From: Thalassoglobus polymorphus
GTDB lineage: Bacteria; Planctomycetota; Planctomycetia; Planctomycetales; Planctomycetaceae
Direction of reading: 5' to 3'
NCBI RefSeq assembly: GCF_007744255.1
Contig: NZ_CP036267.1
Span: 4,010,001 to 4,074,000 of the forward strand
Length of the DNA: 64,000 nt
Shown here: positions 29,002 to 38,888 of the stretch, one piece after another
Layout: every line of letters begins with the position of its first letter
Position numbering within the stretch: position 1 is the first letter of the stretch
Notes under the pieces: model-generated
What the model saw: the letters and a program-made list of their open reading frames with translations, nothing else
What the model was told of the DNA's origin: nothing
Database searches by the model: none
Position numbers and translations under genes: made by a program

Positions 29002-29033
29002 CAATTTGTGGTCAACGCAGGTTTCACGCTTCG

Positions 29034-29064
29034 GTTCGCATTCTTGTCCAACAAGAATGCGAAC
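29034..29064. terminator. 14-bp perfect hairpin after the carbonic anhydrase gene
   Basis: GTTCGCATTCTTGT (29034-29047), 3-nt loop, then its exact reverse complement (29051-29064). It starts 33 bp past the stop. No T-run follows, so it may stabilise the mRNA or terminate with help. A second 9-bp hairpin CACTGGCTG/CAGCCAGTG (29114-29143) lies before the next gene and is followed by a TTTT. Confidence 0.6.
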
Positions 29065-29176
29065 ATCTTCGTTGCAGACGATTCTGCAGGCTCGCTGTTG
29101 AGGAAGAGGTAGGCACTGGCTGTTCAAACCCGACCAGCCAGTGTGAGAGGCGACTTTTATTAATCGTGAGATCGTC

Positions 29177-29383
29177 ATGAAGCAACCTATCGTTGGATAC
29201 CATCAAGACGAAGAAGACCACTGGGTTGCGGAGCTAAAATGCGGCCACAATCAACACGTTCGGCATGACCCACCGCTGGTCAGTAGACCTTGGGTTGAAT
29301 CAGAATCAGGTCGAGAATCGATGCTCGGTTTCGAACTGAATTGTAAGAAATGTGATTTAAACGCCCCAGCAGACAACAAGTAA
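29177..29383 (+). CDS. DUF3565 small zinc-type protein
   Basis: 68 aa. The sequence MKQPIVGYHQDEEDHWVAEL, then CGHNQHVRHDPP, SRPWV and a C-terminal LNCKKCD, is the whole DUF3565 family pattern. Conserved His and Cys (CGH, HVRH, CKKC) suggest metal binding. No known biochemical function. Alone on the plus strand between the carbonic anhydrase and the convergent NDH-2 gene. ATG start without a clear ribosome site. Confidence 0.88.
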   Translation: MKQPIVGYHQDEEDHWVAELKCGHNQHVRHDPPLVSRPWVESESGRESMLGFELNCKKCDLNAPADNK

Positions 29384-29474
29384 CATGCACTTCAATTGCT
29401 TCAGTATCCTCAACGGTTGATACATCGGGAGGCCGAAAAATTGCGTGGCGTTCAGGCTGCCTGGCTGGGAGATG

Positions 29475-30788
29475 TCAGCTCTCTTTTGAATCTGCAGGGA
29501 GATCTTGAGCGCGCTCTGAGCTTGGCTGCGTGATTAACCGGGCGGATCGGTTGTAAGTGAAGTAGCTGTAGCTCCACTGAAAAAAGACGAGTAGTCGGTT
29601 CTGGAATTGCACGATCTGCATCAAGTGAATAAGCAGCCACAGCAACCATGCAAAGAATCCGCTGAAAGTGAATTTTCCGATCTCCGCGACTGCCGCCTTT
29701 CGTCCGATCGTCGCCATTGAACCTCGATTTTGATATCTGAAAGGTTCAGGCTCCAAGTCTCCACGCAAGCGAACTTGAATGGTTCTCGCGACGTACCTGC
29801 CCTGCTGAATGGCGACGGGTGCGACACCGGGAAGCGGCTTTCCGTCGTGATCTTCGCAATGAGCAATATCACCGATCACGAAGAGATCCGGGTGACCTTC
29901 GATATTGAGTTGTGAGTTCACAGGGATGCGTCCGGACTTGTGGCAGTCGATCCCGATCTCGCTGGCGAGGGCCTGACTCAACGGATTGGGTTTAACTCCC
30001 GCTGCCCACATCACAGTGTGTGTTGCAATATGCTCGACGCCTGAAGGTGTTTTCAGCTCGATTCGGTCTTTTTCGATTCCGGTGACCATTGTGTGCATCC
30101 GGATTTCGATTCCTAATTCTTGAACCTTTCGAGCGGCACTTTGTGTCAGCTTCGAGGGATAGGTCGAGAGAATCGCTCCGCCCGCTTCGACGAGAATGAT
30201 CCGGGCTTCTTTCGGATTGATATGTCTAAAGTCATGGACCAGCGTGTGGTGAGAAATATCAGCCAGAGCGCCAGCCAGTTCGACACCTGTCGGGCCTCCT
30301 CCAATCACGACGAACGTTAAGAGTTCTTTGCGTCGTTCAGGGTCAGTTTCATTCTCTGCCAGTTCGAAACTTGTGTAGATTCGTCCGCGAATGGATGTCG
30401 CATCTTCGATCGTCTTCAAAGGAGGAGCGTACGTTTTCCAGCCATCATTCCCGAAATAACTCGGCCCCGCTCCAGCGGCGAGGACCAGTGTGTCGTACGA
30501 GAGAACTTTGTCACGAAGAACAACTTGCTTCTGCCTGGCATGAAAACCTATGACTTCACCCATCAGGATCTGGCAGTTTTTTTGCCGCCTGAGGATGGAC
30601 CGAAGAGGCGAAGCGATATTCGCAGGCGAGAGCCCACCAGTTGCGACTTGATACAGCAACGGTTGAAAGAGGTGAAAGTTCCTGCGGTCGACCAGTGTGA
30701 CAGCAACATCGACTCTCCGTAGCCGGCGAGCTGTTTCCAATCCGCCAAAGCCTCCACCAATGACAACGACTTGATGCTTTTGGACCAT
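29475..30788 (-). CDS. ndh: type II NADH:quinone oxidoreductase (NDH-2)
   Basis: 437 aa. FAD-binding GGGFGGLETA at 11-20, FHLFQPLLYQVATGGL near residue 40 (NDH-2 hallmark), NAD-binding VVIGGGPTGVELAG near 160, and VIGDIAHCEDHDGKPLPGVAPVAIQQG near 300 for FAD and quinone contact. The C-terminal FFAWLLWLLIHLMQIVQFQNR forms the membrane-attachment helix. Oxidises NADH without proton pumping and passes electrons to quinone. It lies 29 bp downstream of the copper ATPase on the same strand, so the two are probably cotranscribed. Confidence 0.94.
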   Translation of the reverse strand: MVQKHQVVVIGGGFGGLETARRLRRVDVAVTLVDRRNFHLFQPLLYQVATGGLSPANIASPLRSILRRQKNCQILMGEVIGFHARQKQVVLRDKVLSYDTLVLAAGAGPSYFGNDGWKTYAPPLKTIEDATSIRGRIYTSFELAENETDPERRKELLTFVVIGGGPTGVELAGALADISHHTLVHDFRHINPKEARIILVEAGGAILSTYPSKLTQSAARKVQELGIEIRMHTMVTGIEKDRIELKTPSGVEHIATHTVMWAAGVKPNPLSQALASEIGIDCHKSGRIPVNSQLNIEGHPDLFVIGDIAHCEDHDGKPLPGVAPVAIQQGRYVARTIQVRLRGDLEPEPFRYQNRGSMATIGRKAAVAEIGKFTFSGFFAWLLWLLIHLMQIVQFQNRLLVFFQWSYSYFTYNRSARLITQPSSERAQDLPADSKES

Positions 30789-30817
30789 ACCCGTCTTTCA
30801 TTCACTTATTCACGAAG

Positions 30818-33397
30818 CTATTCACGAAATTGAGTGGTTCGCAATCGCAAGGCGTTCGCAATCACGGAAACCGAACTCATACTCATTGCTGCCGCTGCGA
30901 TCATGGGGCTGAGGAGGAGTCCGAAGAATGGGTATAAAAGCCCTGCTGCAATGGGAACCCCCAAGGCATTGTAGAAGAATGCAAAGAACAGGTTTTGGCG
31001 AATGTTCTTCATTGTTGCCCGGCTGAGGCGAATGGCCTTCTCAATTCCGCGCAGGTCTCCCTTGACCAGTGTGACGCCTGCACTTTCGATCGCGACATCG
31101 GTTCCGGTTCCCATCGCGATGCCAACATTGGAAGCAGCCAGCGCTGGTGCGTCGTTGATTCCATCACCCGCCATGGCGACTCTCTTTCCTTCCTTTTGAA
31201 GTTGCTGTACTCGCTGATGTTTTTCTTCCGGACTGACCCCCGCCTGAACTTCGTCGATGTCGAGTTGATCAGCAACATGACGGGCTGTCACTTCGTTGTC
31301 ACCTGTAAGCATCGCGATTTTCAGGCCAAGCTCGTGTAATCCTCTCACAGCATCATGAGTCGATTCTTTAATCGGATCTTTAATCGCCATCAACCCCGCG
31401 AGCGTACCATCAATAGAAACATGAATCACCGTATTACCATCGCGCCGGAGCTCATTTGCCTGCTCTTCCGATTCAGAAACGCCAGTCACATTTCGATCAG
31501 AAAGGAACGATGAGCTACCGATCAGAATTTTTTGACCATCGACCGTTCCCGAAACTCCAAGTCCTGTCGATGAGTCGAAGGACTCAACTGTTGAAAGTTG
31601 TAATCCACGTTCAGAAGCAGCTTCGATGATCGCCTGACCCAGCGGGTGCTCACTCTGCTTTTCAACAGCAGCCACAACCGCGATCAATTCATCTTCGTTC
31701 AGATTAGTGAGTGAGACTGTTCTCGTCAGTTTCGGACGTCCCTCAGTGAGCGTTCCTGTTTTGTCGACAATTAAATAGTCGACCTTTTCAAGAACTTCGA
31801 GCGATTCTGCATCTTTAATCAGTACCCCTTCCTGAGCACCACGTCCGACTCCGACCATGATGGACATTGGTGTTGCCAGCCCCAACGCACACGGACAAGC
31901 GATGACAAGCACAGCCACCGCATTAACGAAGGCGTAGCCGAGCTTCGCTTCGGCGGGACCGAAAATTGCCCACAGAATAAAGGTGAGAATCGAAACGGCA
32001 ATCACAGTGGGAACAAAGTAGCTGGAGACAGTGTCCGCCAGTTTCTGAATGGGGGCGCGGCTTCGCTGGGCGTTTGCCACCATTTCAACGATCCGTGAGA
32101 GCGTCGTTTCGCTTCCCACTTTTTCGGCTTCCATTTCGAAGGAACCCGTTTCGTTCACTGTTCCACCGATGACTTCATCTCCGGTTTCCTTCAGGACAGG
32201 GACCGGTTCTCCAGTGATCATCGCTTCATCGACACGGCTACTCCCACTGGTCACTTTGCCATCAACCGGGATTTTGTCTCCGGGAACGATCCGAATTCGA
32301 TCGCCCTGGACGACTTCATCGAGTGGGACAATTTTTTCCTGACCGTCTCTCACCACGCGGGCTGTCTCAGGCGTGAGTGACATCAATTCGCGAATCGCAC
32401 CACTGGTCTGCTTCCTTGCCCTGAGTTCCAACACCTGTCCCAGTAAAACCAGAGCAGTAATCATGGTTGCTGCTTCAAAGTAGACCGGAACGCTTCCATG
32501 CTCGTAGAAGCTTTTCGGAATCAAATGCGGGAAGAGAATGGCGAAGAGGCTGAAGAAATAGGCCGCCGCTGTCCCCATTGAAATCAATGTGAACATGTTC
32601 AAGTGACCGGTTTTTAAAGACCGTATTCCGCGAACCAGGAATGACCAACCGCACCAGAAGAAGACTGGTGTCGCCAAGATGAATTGCAACCAATGAGAGA
32701 CTGTCGTTGAGACAATTCGATCCAGCGGGATGCCGAGCATCGGACCCATCGCCAGGATCATAATGGGGACCGACAACGCGACTGAAACCCAAAATCGCCG
32801 TGTCATCGAGGTTAACTCGTGATCGTCATCTTCATCATCGACACGGATCGTCTTTGGTTCGAGATCCATCCCGCAGATCGGACAATCCCCCGGGCTTTCC
32901 TGCTCGACCTCTGGATGCATCGGGCAGATATAGATCGTCTTCTGGCTTGCCCCCTTGAAAGATGGATTCCGCTCCAGTGCCATTCCGCACTTCGAGCAAT
33001 CACCCGGCTTGTCGCTTTCGATTCCCGGGCACATCGGACAAATGTACTTCGCTTCACTGGAAGCATTTACATTCGCCTGAGCGTCTCCCCCGCCGTGGCA
33101 GCAGTCCTTCCCTTGGGAATCTTGCTCCGCAGCCTCGGCAACTGGAGACGTTTCTTCGGGGGCTCCACAACAGCCAGCATCTGGCGAGGATTCAACAGGG
33201 GCCGGTTCCGCATCGGTTGAGCAGCAACTCTCCATCACTTCCAGGCCGCTTGCCGAAGGTTGTGTTTCCTGCGACTGCTCACTCAAGTATTTTTTCTGAC
33301 AATGCTCGCTGCAAAAGTAGACCGGTTCGCCACCAACAACCGATTTCCTGCCAGTTTTTTCGTCAACTTCCATTCCGCATATTGGATCGATTGCCAT
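30818..33397 (-). CDS. copA: copper-exporting P1B-type ATPase with Cys-rich N-terminus
   Basis: 859 aa from the ATG at 33397 ([11 protein letters not shown]), which begins the YHS domain; upstream codons are not family-like. Order: YHS domain ([15 protein letters not shown]), a linker with three CC pairs (ESCCS, GCCGA, KDCCHG), two heavy-metal-binding domains ([11 protein letters not shown] and [11 protein letters not shown], each with CGM), then the ATPase core with the TGEP loop, [10 protein letters not shown] metal site, phosphorylated Asp in [14 protein letters not shown] and [25 protein letters not shown] indicates Cu(I) export. Upstream of ndh on the same strand. Confidence 0.95.
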   Translation of the reverse strand: MAIDPICGMEVDEKTGRKSVVGGEPVYFCSEHCQKKYLSEQSQETQPSASGLEVMESCCSTDAEPAPVESSPDAGCCGAPEETSPVAEAAEQDSQGKDCCHGGGDAQANVNASSEAKYICPMCPGIESDKPGDCSKCGMALERNPSFKGASQKTIYICPMHPEVEQESPGDCPICGMDLEPKTIRVDDEDDDHELTSMTRRFWVSVALSVPIMILAMGPMLGIPLDRIVSTTVSHWLQFILATPVFFWCGWSFLVRGIRSLKTGHLNMFTLISMGTAAAYFFSLFAILFPHLIPKSFYEHGSVPVYFEAATMITALVLLGQVLELRARKQTSGAIRELMSLTPETARVVRDGQEKIVPLDEVVQGDRIRIVPGDKIPVDGKVTSGSSRVDEAMITGEPVPVLKETGDEVIGGTVNETGSFEMEAEKVGSETTLSRIVEMVANAQRSRAPIQKLADTVSSYFVPTVIAVSILTFILWAIFGPAEAKLGYAFVNAVAVLVIACPCALGLATPMSIMVGVGRGAQEGVLIKDAESLEVLEKVDYLIVDKTGTLTEGRPKLTRTVSLTNLNEDELIAVVAAVEKQSEHPLGQAIIEAASERGLQLSTVESFDSSTGLGVSGTVDGQKILIGSSSFLSDRNVTGVSESEEQANELRRDGNTVIHVSIDGTLAGLMAIKDPIKESTHDAVRGLHELGLKIAMLTGDNEVTARHVADQLDIDEVQAGVSPEEKHQRVQQLQKEGKRVAMAGDGINDAPALAASNVGIAMGTGTDVAIESAGVTLVKGDLRGIEKAIRLSRATMKNIRQNLFFAFFYNALGVPIAAGLLYPFFGLLLSPMIAAAAMSMSSVSVIANALRLRTTQFRE

Positions 33398-33954
33398 TTT
33401 TTGACTCGAATTCGACTTGAGAAGACTCTGAGTTGAACACTGCCATGTTGTGCCATCTAGTATTTGGCATGCCACGCAAACTATTTGCTACCAGTAGTTT
33501 AGAAGAACTAGTCCCCCGGGACAATGAGCTAAGTCTCAATTTGCCACAACTCATTTGCCCTGCATGTGTTAGAGAGTCAGTACCGAAAATTTCACGGGGT
33601 TGAAATGTGGACTTTGATTGCGATGCATTAAAGCTGTCGAATACTGTCGAAGCATGTCGCGGAAAATGATTTCTCACCGCACTTGCACATTCTCATGAAG
33701 AGACTGGCGCAAGAAGGACGATAACGATCCGGGGGGATGTCCGCATTTGCGCGGAAATTCCAGCGCACTTTTTGAATCGGACCTCGAATTGTGCTTGGTG
33801 AAGATCGGCAAATTTGTTGCCGAATCAATGCGTTTCACAGCGAAACATGAATCAGTTCTGGCGTTCAGCTATTGATGCAATCCCATCACTTGGTGAGATC
33901 TCATCAAAACTGTGATCGCAGCATGACACTCATGAATCCTCCCACCGATTCCTG
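33398..33954. other. intergenic region upstream of copA
   Basis: About 557 bp with no convincing gene. Short frames on the minus strand have no start context or motif. It must carry the copA promoter and, divergently, that of the Ig-like gene. A CopY/CueR-type operator was looked for and not recognised. Confidence 0.4.
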
Positions 33955-35838
33955 ATGACGTGCAGACAAACCATGTTGAACTTTTTTCGAAATTGGAACA
34001 CGTTGGAAGCCCGGAAGGAACGAACGCCTTCAGTTCTTCTCTCGTTGATCATCCTGTGCTTCTTGGCAACAGGTGCCTTCGCTGCCGATCCGGTTTTCTC
34101 GCGGACAAACAAGTTCAAAATTCCGTTTCAGTTTGATCAGGCTGAATTGAAAAAAATCGGAGCAAACGAAATTCAGCTGTTTGTCTCGATCAATCGTGGG
34201 GCCAGTTGGCGACTTCACGATTCCGTGCAACCGGATGCCGGAAAGTTCACCTACGAAGCAAGTGAAGATGGTGAGTTCTGGTTTTCGGTTCGGACTCGAA
34301 CATCCAACGGACTCACTTACCCGGCCGGGAATCATGAACCGGGATTGAAAGTGATCATCGACACCAAGCAGCCGTCACTCAGCCTCGATCTTGCTGAAAC
34401 ACCAGTTGGTGGCGAAGTGGAACTTCAATGGAATGCCACAGACGATCATCTTATTGAGAGTTCGTTACAGTTGGAGTTCCTCGATCCTGTGCAACAGACA
34501 TGGGAAAGAGTCGAAGTCAGACCAGCGAAACAAGGCCGGACCTCCTGGTCGGTTCCGAAAGCAGGACTCGTTGAAGTCCGTGGGCGTATTCAAGACGCAG
34601 CTGGAAATCTGGCTGAGATCGCCACTCAAACCATCGTCGCTGGAATCTCGAATCCAGCAAACCCGGCGCAACAAAATTCTCGACCAGTTGCCAAAGATGC
34701 CAAGCCGCAAATGCTGGCGAATCAACCACTCGATATCGGAATGGAGATTCATCCCAAAAACGACTCCAGAATCGGCTCAAAGTTTCAGGGAACAGACCTG
34801 ATCCTTCCGGGCGATGACCTGCTGAAGAAAACTCCTGTCACCGCAGTGAGCAATGGCAATGGTTCTAATGAATTAGCGCCACTTCAGAAAGCAGCACCGA
34901 AGGCGACTCCACCACCGCTTGCCGGAGATCCTTTCTCGACGCCACCTCCGCAACCGACGCCACCCCAGCAAACGGATCTCTTCCAGCAAACAACGCCGCC
35001 TCAGCAGAAGAGGTCAACTCAAGAGGCGACTCCAACTCCAAAACCAACACCACCTCAGCAGGAAATTCCAACTCAGCAATCTGAGTTTGGCTCGAAAGAG
35101 TCGATGACCTCGCCGAAAATGAGTGAGGAGTCAGAGGAGAAATCAAAATTCGTTGACAAGAAACTCGTGAACATTCAGCGTTCAGTCAAAGATGCGGCTG
35201 GACGCTCCGTTGGACATCTCGTCAATTCCAACACTTTTCGCATCGCCTACGAACTCGAGGACGTCGGTCCATCGGGCGTTTCGAGGGTTGAGTTGTATAT
35301 CACTGAAGATGGGGGAGCCAAATGGTTCCACTATGGAAGCGATCAAGACCGGGTCTCTCCGATCGTCGCGACGGTTCCCAGAGATGGTCAGTACGGATTT
35401 TCGTTCAGAATCCGCAACGGAGCCGGGATCGTCGCAACACCGCCACAACCTGGAGATAAACCAGAAATTGTCATCACGGTTGATCAGACACGCCCAGTCG
35501 TCAAAGTGAAATCTCCGCTACAGGTTGAGGGAAAAGACAAACTGAAAATCGAGTGGACTGCAAATGATCTACATCTCGACGCGAACGCAGTCGCACTCTA
35601 CTACGCTTTGAAAGCTGAAGGCCCCTGGGTTCTGATTGATGGCTGGAAACCGAACACAAACAGTTACACATGGGATGTCCCCCAAGGCATCGCAAGTCAA
35701 TTCTTCTTACGGCTCGATGTTCGTGATGCAGCCGGGAATATCTCGCGAAATGACGTGAAAGCCCCCTTCTCAATCGACACTGCAAAACCAACGGCACGTG
35801 TCATCGAGATTGAATCGCTCCAGAACGATCCCAAGTAA
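33955..35838 (+). CDS. secreted Ig-like-fold protein with Pro/Gln/Thr linker
   Basis: 627 aa. A signal peptide core (SVLLSLIILCFLATGAFA) ends near residue 42; the long basic stretch before it suggests the ATG at 33973 could be the true start. Two similar modules, about 45-240 and about 400-625, each contain a sandwich-type unit ending in DAAGN (IQDAAGNLAE and VRDAAGNISR) and a pattern like VELYITEDGGAKWFHYGS / IQLFVSINRGASWRLHDS. Between them is a linker of about 110 residues rich in Pro, Gln and Thr with repeated TPPQQ. Looks like an extracellular structural or adhesive protein. Function unknown. Confidence 0.85.
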   Translation: MTCRQTMLNFFRNWNTLEARKERTPSVLLSLIILCFLATGAFAADPVFSRTNKFKIPFQFDQAELKKIGANEIQLFVSINRGASWRLHDSVQPDAGKFTYEASEDGEFWFSVRTRTSNGLTYPAGNHEPGLKVIIDTKQPSLSLDLAETPVGGEVELQWNATDDHLIESSLQLEFLDPVQQTWERVEVRPAKQGRTSWSVPKAGLVEVRGRIQDAAGNLAEIATQTIVAGISNPANPAQQNSRPVAKDAKPQMLANQPLDIGMEIHPKNDSRIGSKFQGTDLILPGDDLLKKTPVTAVSNGNGSNELAPLQKAAPKATPPPLAGDPFSTPPPQPTPPQQTDLFQQTTPPQQKRSTQEATPTPKPTPPQQEIPTQQSEFGSKESMTSPKMSEESEEKSKFVDKKLVNIQRSVKDAAGRSVGHLVNSNTFRIAYELEDVGPSGVSRVELYITEDGGAKWFHYGSDQDRVSPIVATVPRDGQYGFSFRIRNGAGIVATPPQPGDKPEIVITVDQTRPVVKVKSPLQVEGKDKLKIEWTANDLHLDANAVALYYALKAEGPWVLIDGWKPNTNSYTWDVPQGIASQFFLRLDVRDAAGNISRNDVKAPFSIDTAKPTARVIEIESLQNDPK

Positions 35839-36229
35839 GCGGGAATTCGTACTACCCCAGTCCGAAACGGCCTCTCAACAGCATCGGCTGGTGCAATTCT
35901 GTGAGAGCTGATCCTGAAACCTGAAATTGCTCTCTCAAACGTTGAGGAAAGCGACTATTCCGGAGGTTTTCGGGCAAGATCTCGTAACAGCAGGCTCGAC
36001 CGGGAAACGGCGTCTCAGCCAGTTGCCCGAATGAAAAGTTCGCTCGACTTGGCCATTCACGACTGCTGAATCAGGTCTCGAAACGCAGTTTTGCGAGAAA
36101 ACCTGAGAATGCCAGTAGAATCAATGGGAAATCATTGTTTCTCATTGATGTTCGTTCGACAGTCGTTGATTTCGAGGCTAAAGTAGAGAGGCTGAAACGC
36201 CCAACCTCTGTTTTGACTTCGAAAAATCC
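35839..36229. other. intergenic region holding repeat A
   Basis: 391 bp between the Ig-like gene and a small unknown gene. Contains element A at 35903-35984. The remainder shows no gene or strong hairpin. Confidence 0.4.
35903..35984 (-). repeat. dispersed repeat A, reverse orientation
   Basis: Reverse-orientation copy of the 83-bp element. It matches the reverse complement of the 44795 copy almost throughout: CTGATCCTGAAAC, then TGAAATTGCTCTCTCAAACG, TTGAGGAAAGCGA and ATTCC. The outer CTAG motifs have decayed to GAGAG and CTCG. Confidence 0.85.
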
Positions 36230-36478
36230 ATGGCCGGTTACAACAAATACGATCTTCGCTTGGAATCACTCGTCATTGAAGGTGTCACCCATTGGGACGC
36301 TGGAGTTGCGGATTTGACTGATGATGAAAAGAAAATCGTGGCTCAAGAAATTCATCGTCATCCCGAGCTTGCATCCAAAATCAGCTACGAGCGAGCACAC
36401 ACCGGATTCGCTCGGATCGTAACAGTCACCGAAGAAGATATTGCTCGACTTTACGAGCAGAATATCGCTGTGGAGTAA
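36230..36478 (+). CDS. small hypothetical protein
   Basis: 82 aa, acidic, helical, with no Cys and no signal sequence. Starts MAGYNKYDLRLESLVIEGVT; the C-terminal half contains ARIVTVTEEDIARLYEQNI. Not recognised. Ends 7 bp before the esterase-like gene, so the two are probably translated from one message. The coding look is good (even third-position use) but there is no Shine-Dalgarno. Function unknown. Confidence 0.65.
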   Translation: MAGYNKYDLRLESLVIEGVTHWDAGVADLTDDEKKIVAQEIHRHPELASKISYERAHTGFARIVTVTEEDIARLYEQNIAVE

Positions 36479-36485
36479 AAATCAC

Positions 36486-38885
36486 ATGATCCCGACAATG
36501 CATTCCATCCGAGCCTGTCTTCTCGTCGGGCTTCTGATTGGATTGCAACCTCACTTGGCGGTCGCACAACCGCAGCCATTGAGTGATACGGGATTATCGA
36601 ATGGCTCAGGCTCAAAAACCGGGCAGCCTTTGAATCTTCCGACTGGTTTCACACAAGAAACTTTTCGCGATGATCAGGGAGAGCATCGCTACCTTCTATT
36701 CACCCCGAGTGATTACACCCCGGATAAAAAATGGCCGGTCGTACTCTTTCTGCACGGTGCGGGAGAGAAAGGAACTGATGGGATTCTCCCCATCGCAGCT
36801 GGATTAGGGACTGCTCTTTCAGAAAACCCGCACCAGAAGTTTCTCGCCGTCTTTCCGCAGAACGAAAACATACGAGGACGACATCTCACCAGTTGGCTCG
36901 CCGATACTCAAGAGAGCCAGCGTGCTCTAAAAATACTGGAGCAGGTCGAAGCAAAATTCTCGGTTGACGCTTCCCAGCGAGTGCTCGCAGGTTGGTCAAT
37001 GGGAGGATACGGAGCTTGGAGTCTGGCAGCTGCGAACCCAAATCACTGGGCGCGAGTGCTTGCCATCTCTGGGGGAGAAGTGGAGCCCCCGCTCTCGCTT
37101 TCCAAACTTGCCGAAAGCAAGGTTCCTGTGTGGGCAATCCATGGTAACGAAGACGCGCTGATTCCTTTCGGGCATTCCGTAGATCTCATCGAAAAGCTGA
37201 ATGCGCAAGGAGGAAACGGGACAGCCACAATTGTGGAAGGAGTCGGACACGATGTCTGGCGATATGCTTTCGCGAACCAGAAACTCATGCACTGGCTCGC
37301 TGACGCGAAGACCAGCCAGCCATTGGAAGCCCTGCAACTCGACTCACTGGAGCCGCTTCCATCACGAAGCCCATTTTATGTCGAACAGTTCACGCAACTC
37401 GAAGTCCTGCCAGACACCATTTCTCTGCGAATGGGCAATGACGCACTCGAAGTCGTTGCACAAGGGATTTCAGACGTCATCCCGTCGACAGCTCTCTCAG
37501 GAAAGTTGGACGACATCGAACGCCAGTTCAGTTCCGGCGGAGAGACGATCGAAGTAAAACTCTCCAACATCGAGTTCGAATGCAATGTTGTGGGTAGCGA
37601 ACTCAAAGGGATTTCCGGGGGTCGGTTCTTAACGCGATTCGAACTAAATCCTCTTCGCCTGAAAATCGGCAGCACATCGCTGAAGGCGGGAGCCGTCTCT
37701 GCATCGACCGGAGCATTCCATATTGATCTGGGACATCGAAGACCAGTGCTCCTCGAAGTTGAGATTCAACCCAACGTCAACGGATCTGGACTGGAACTTA
37801 CGCCGCTTCGCCAACGGTTTTCCATTGCCGACAATAACTGGCATATCACTCCTCCCACAGAAGTTACTGTCCACGGAGGCGACTACACAAAAGCGAACAT
37901 TGTGACCGGAGTCGTCGGCGGGCTGTACCTTCAGAAAGCTCAAATTGAAAAAGCTGTCCTGGGTGTGGTTCCTTCACTCATGAAAGTGGTTGAAGAAGGA
38001 CTCAAGTCCCGAGAGACTCCGAGACTCGCAAGATTGCTGTGGCCGTTGCCGGTCCTTGTGCCGGATATGAGCATCGCCCCCAGCCAGGTCCGCACAGACA
38101 AAAACGGACTCTCATTGGTCTTTGACATGCAGGTTCGCACTGGTCTCGGTGTTCATACGCAAGACGAGTCCACTTCTCCAGTTCAACCGTTCGCGGTGGC
38201 AGATTTGTCTTCGTCTCGCAAACTGAATTTCGGCCTCGCTTTAAGTGCCATTAACACTCTCGGCGATTTTGCAATTCAGGATGGTCTGGCCTATGTGAAT
38301 GTTCAGGATCTCCCGAGTCAACAATTAGCAGACCTAGCCGAACCGGATGTGCTGCACCGCCTGTTCCCGGATGATGTCAAAGTTGACGACACCGACTGGA
38401 ACGTTGGGCTGCGACTCATCAAGTCGTTCAAGATTCAAGCTGTCCCGCAAGAGAACCGCCCGGATGAACTGCTAATTGAAATTGAAGTCCCGCATGCCAG
38501 ACTCGAGGCTGCTCGGCAAAATACCCAAGAAGGCTTAAACATCGATTTTTCGCTGAAGCAACAGATTCAGCTTACGACGCTGAAAACAGATGGAATCCCA
38601 AGTGCCTTGATTATCACCTGGCTTCCAAACCCTGAGGTCAAAGCTCAGCGACAAAACATGAATCGAACGGCTCAGTATGACGAGTTCGAAACGACCTTCA
38701 AAACGGCATGGACCGAATGGACTCAGTCGCAATCAGGTGCTGAACGTCCTATTCCTCAAATGAAGTTCGGCTCTTCTGCTCTCACACTGGAATCATTTCT
38801 CATTCAGAACCAGATTGCCGAGCTCACGTTCGGCCCCATCTCTGGAGTGAAGAGCGGCGAATCGTCTGCAGTTGCCAGCGAGTGA
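36486..38885 (+). CDS. secreted alpha/beta hydrolase with large C-terminal extension
   Basis: 799 aa from the ATG at 36486; an earlier in-frame TTG/ATG at 36441 overlaps the preceding gene and is rejected. Signal peptide (LVGLLIGLQPHLAVA). Residues about 60-280 are an alpha/beta hydrolase: LFLHGAGEKG oxyanion loop, nucleophile elbow GWSMGG, acid in HGNEDALIP, and catalytic His in VGHDVWRYAF, as in esterase/PHB-depolymerase-like enzymes. The remaining 500 or so residues are a beta-rich region without recognised motif. Probably periplasmic esterase or surface lipase-like enzyme; substrate unknown. Confidence 0.88.
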   Translation: MIPTMHSIRACLLVGLLIGLQPHLAVAQPQPLSDTGLSNGSGSKTGQPLNLPTGFTQETFRDDQGEHRYLLFTPSDYTPDKKWPVVLFLHGAGEKGTDGILPIAAGLGTALSENPHQKFLAVFPQNENIRGRHLTSWLADTQESQRALKILEQVEAKFSVDASQRVLAGWSMGGYGAWSLAAANPNHWARVLAISGGEVEPPLSLSKLAESKVPVWAIHGNEDALIPFGHSVDLIEKLNAQGGNGTATIVEGVGHDVWRYAFANQKLMHWLADAKTSQPLEALQLDSLEPLPSRSPFYVEQFTQLEVLPDTISLRMGNDALEVVAQGISDVIPSTALSGKLDDIERQFSSGGETIEVKLSNIEFECNVVGSELKGISGGRFLTRFELNPLRLKIGSTSLKAGAVSASTGAFHIDLGHRRPVLLEVEIQPNVNGSGLELTPLRQRFSIADNNWHITPPTEVTVHGGDYTKANIVTGVVGGLYLQKAQIEKAVLGVVPSLMKVVEEGLKSRETPRLARLLWPLPVLVPDMSIAPSQVRTDKNGLSLVFDMQVRTGLGVHTQDESTSPVQPFAVADLSSSRKLNFGLALSAINTLGDFAIQDGLAYVNVQDLPSQQLADLAEPDVLHRLFPDDVKVDDTDWNVGLRLIKSFKIQAVPQENRPDELLIEIEVPHARLEAARQNTQEGLNIDFSLKQQIQLTTLKTDGIPSALIITWLPNPEVKAQRQNMNRTAQYDEFETTFKTAWTEWTQSQSGAERPIPQMKFGSSALTLESFLIQNQIAELTFGPISGVKSGESSAVASE

Positions 38886-38888
38886 CAA

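Noticed and set aside
33363-33677. Small minus-strand gene upstream of copA
   Set aside because: The frame overlaps the copA N-terminus out of register and shows no motif or ribosome site.
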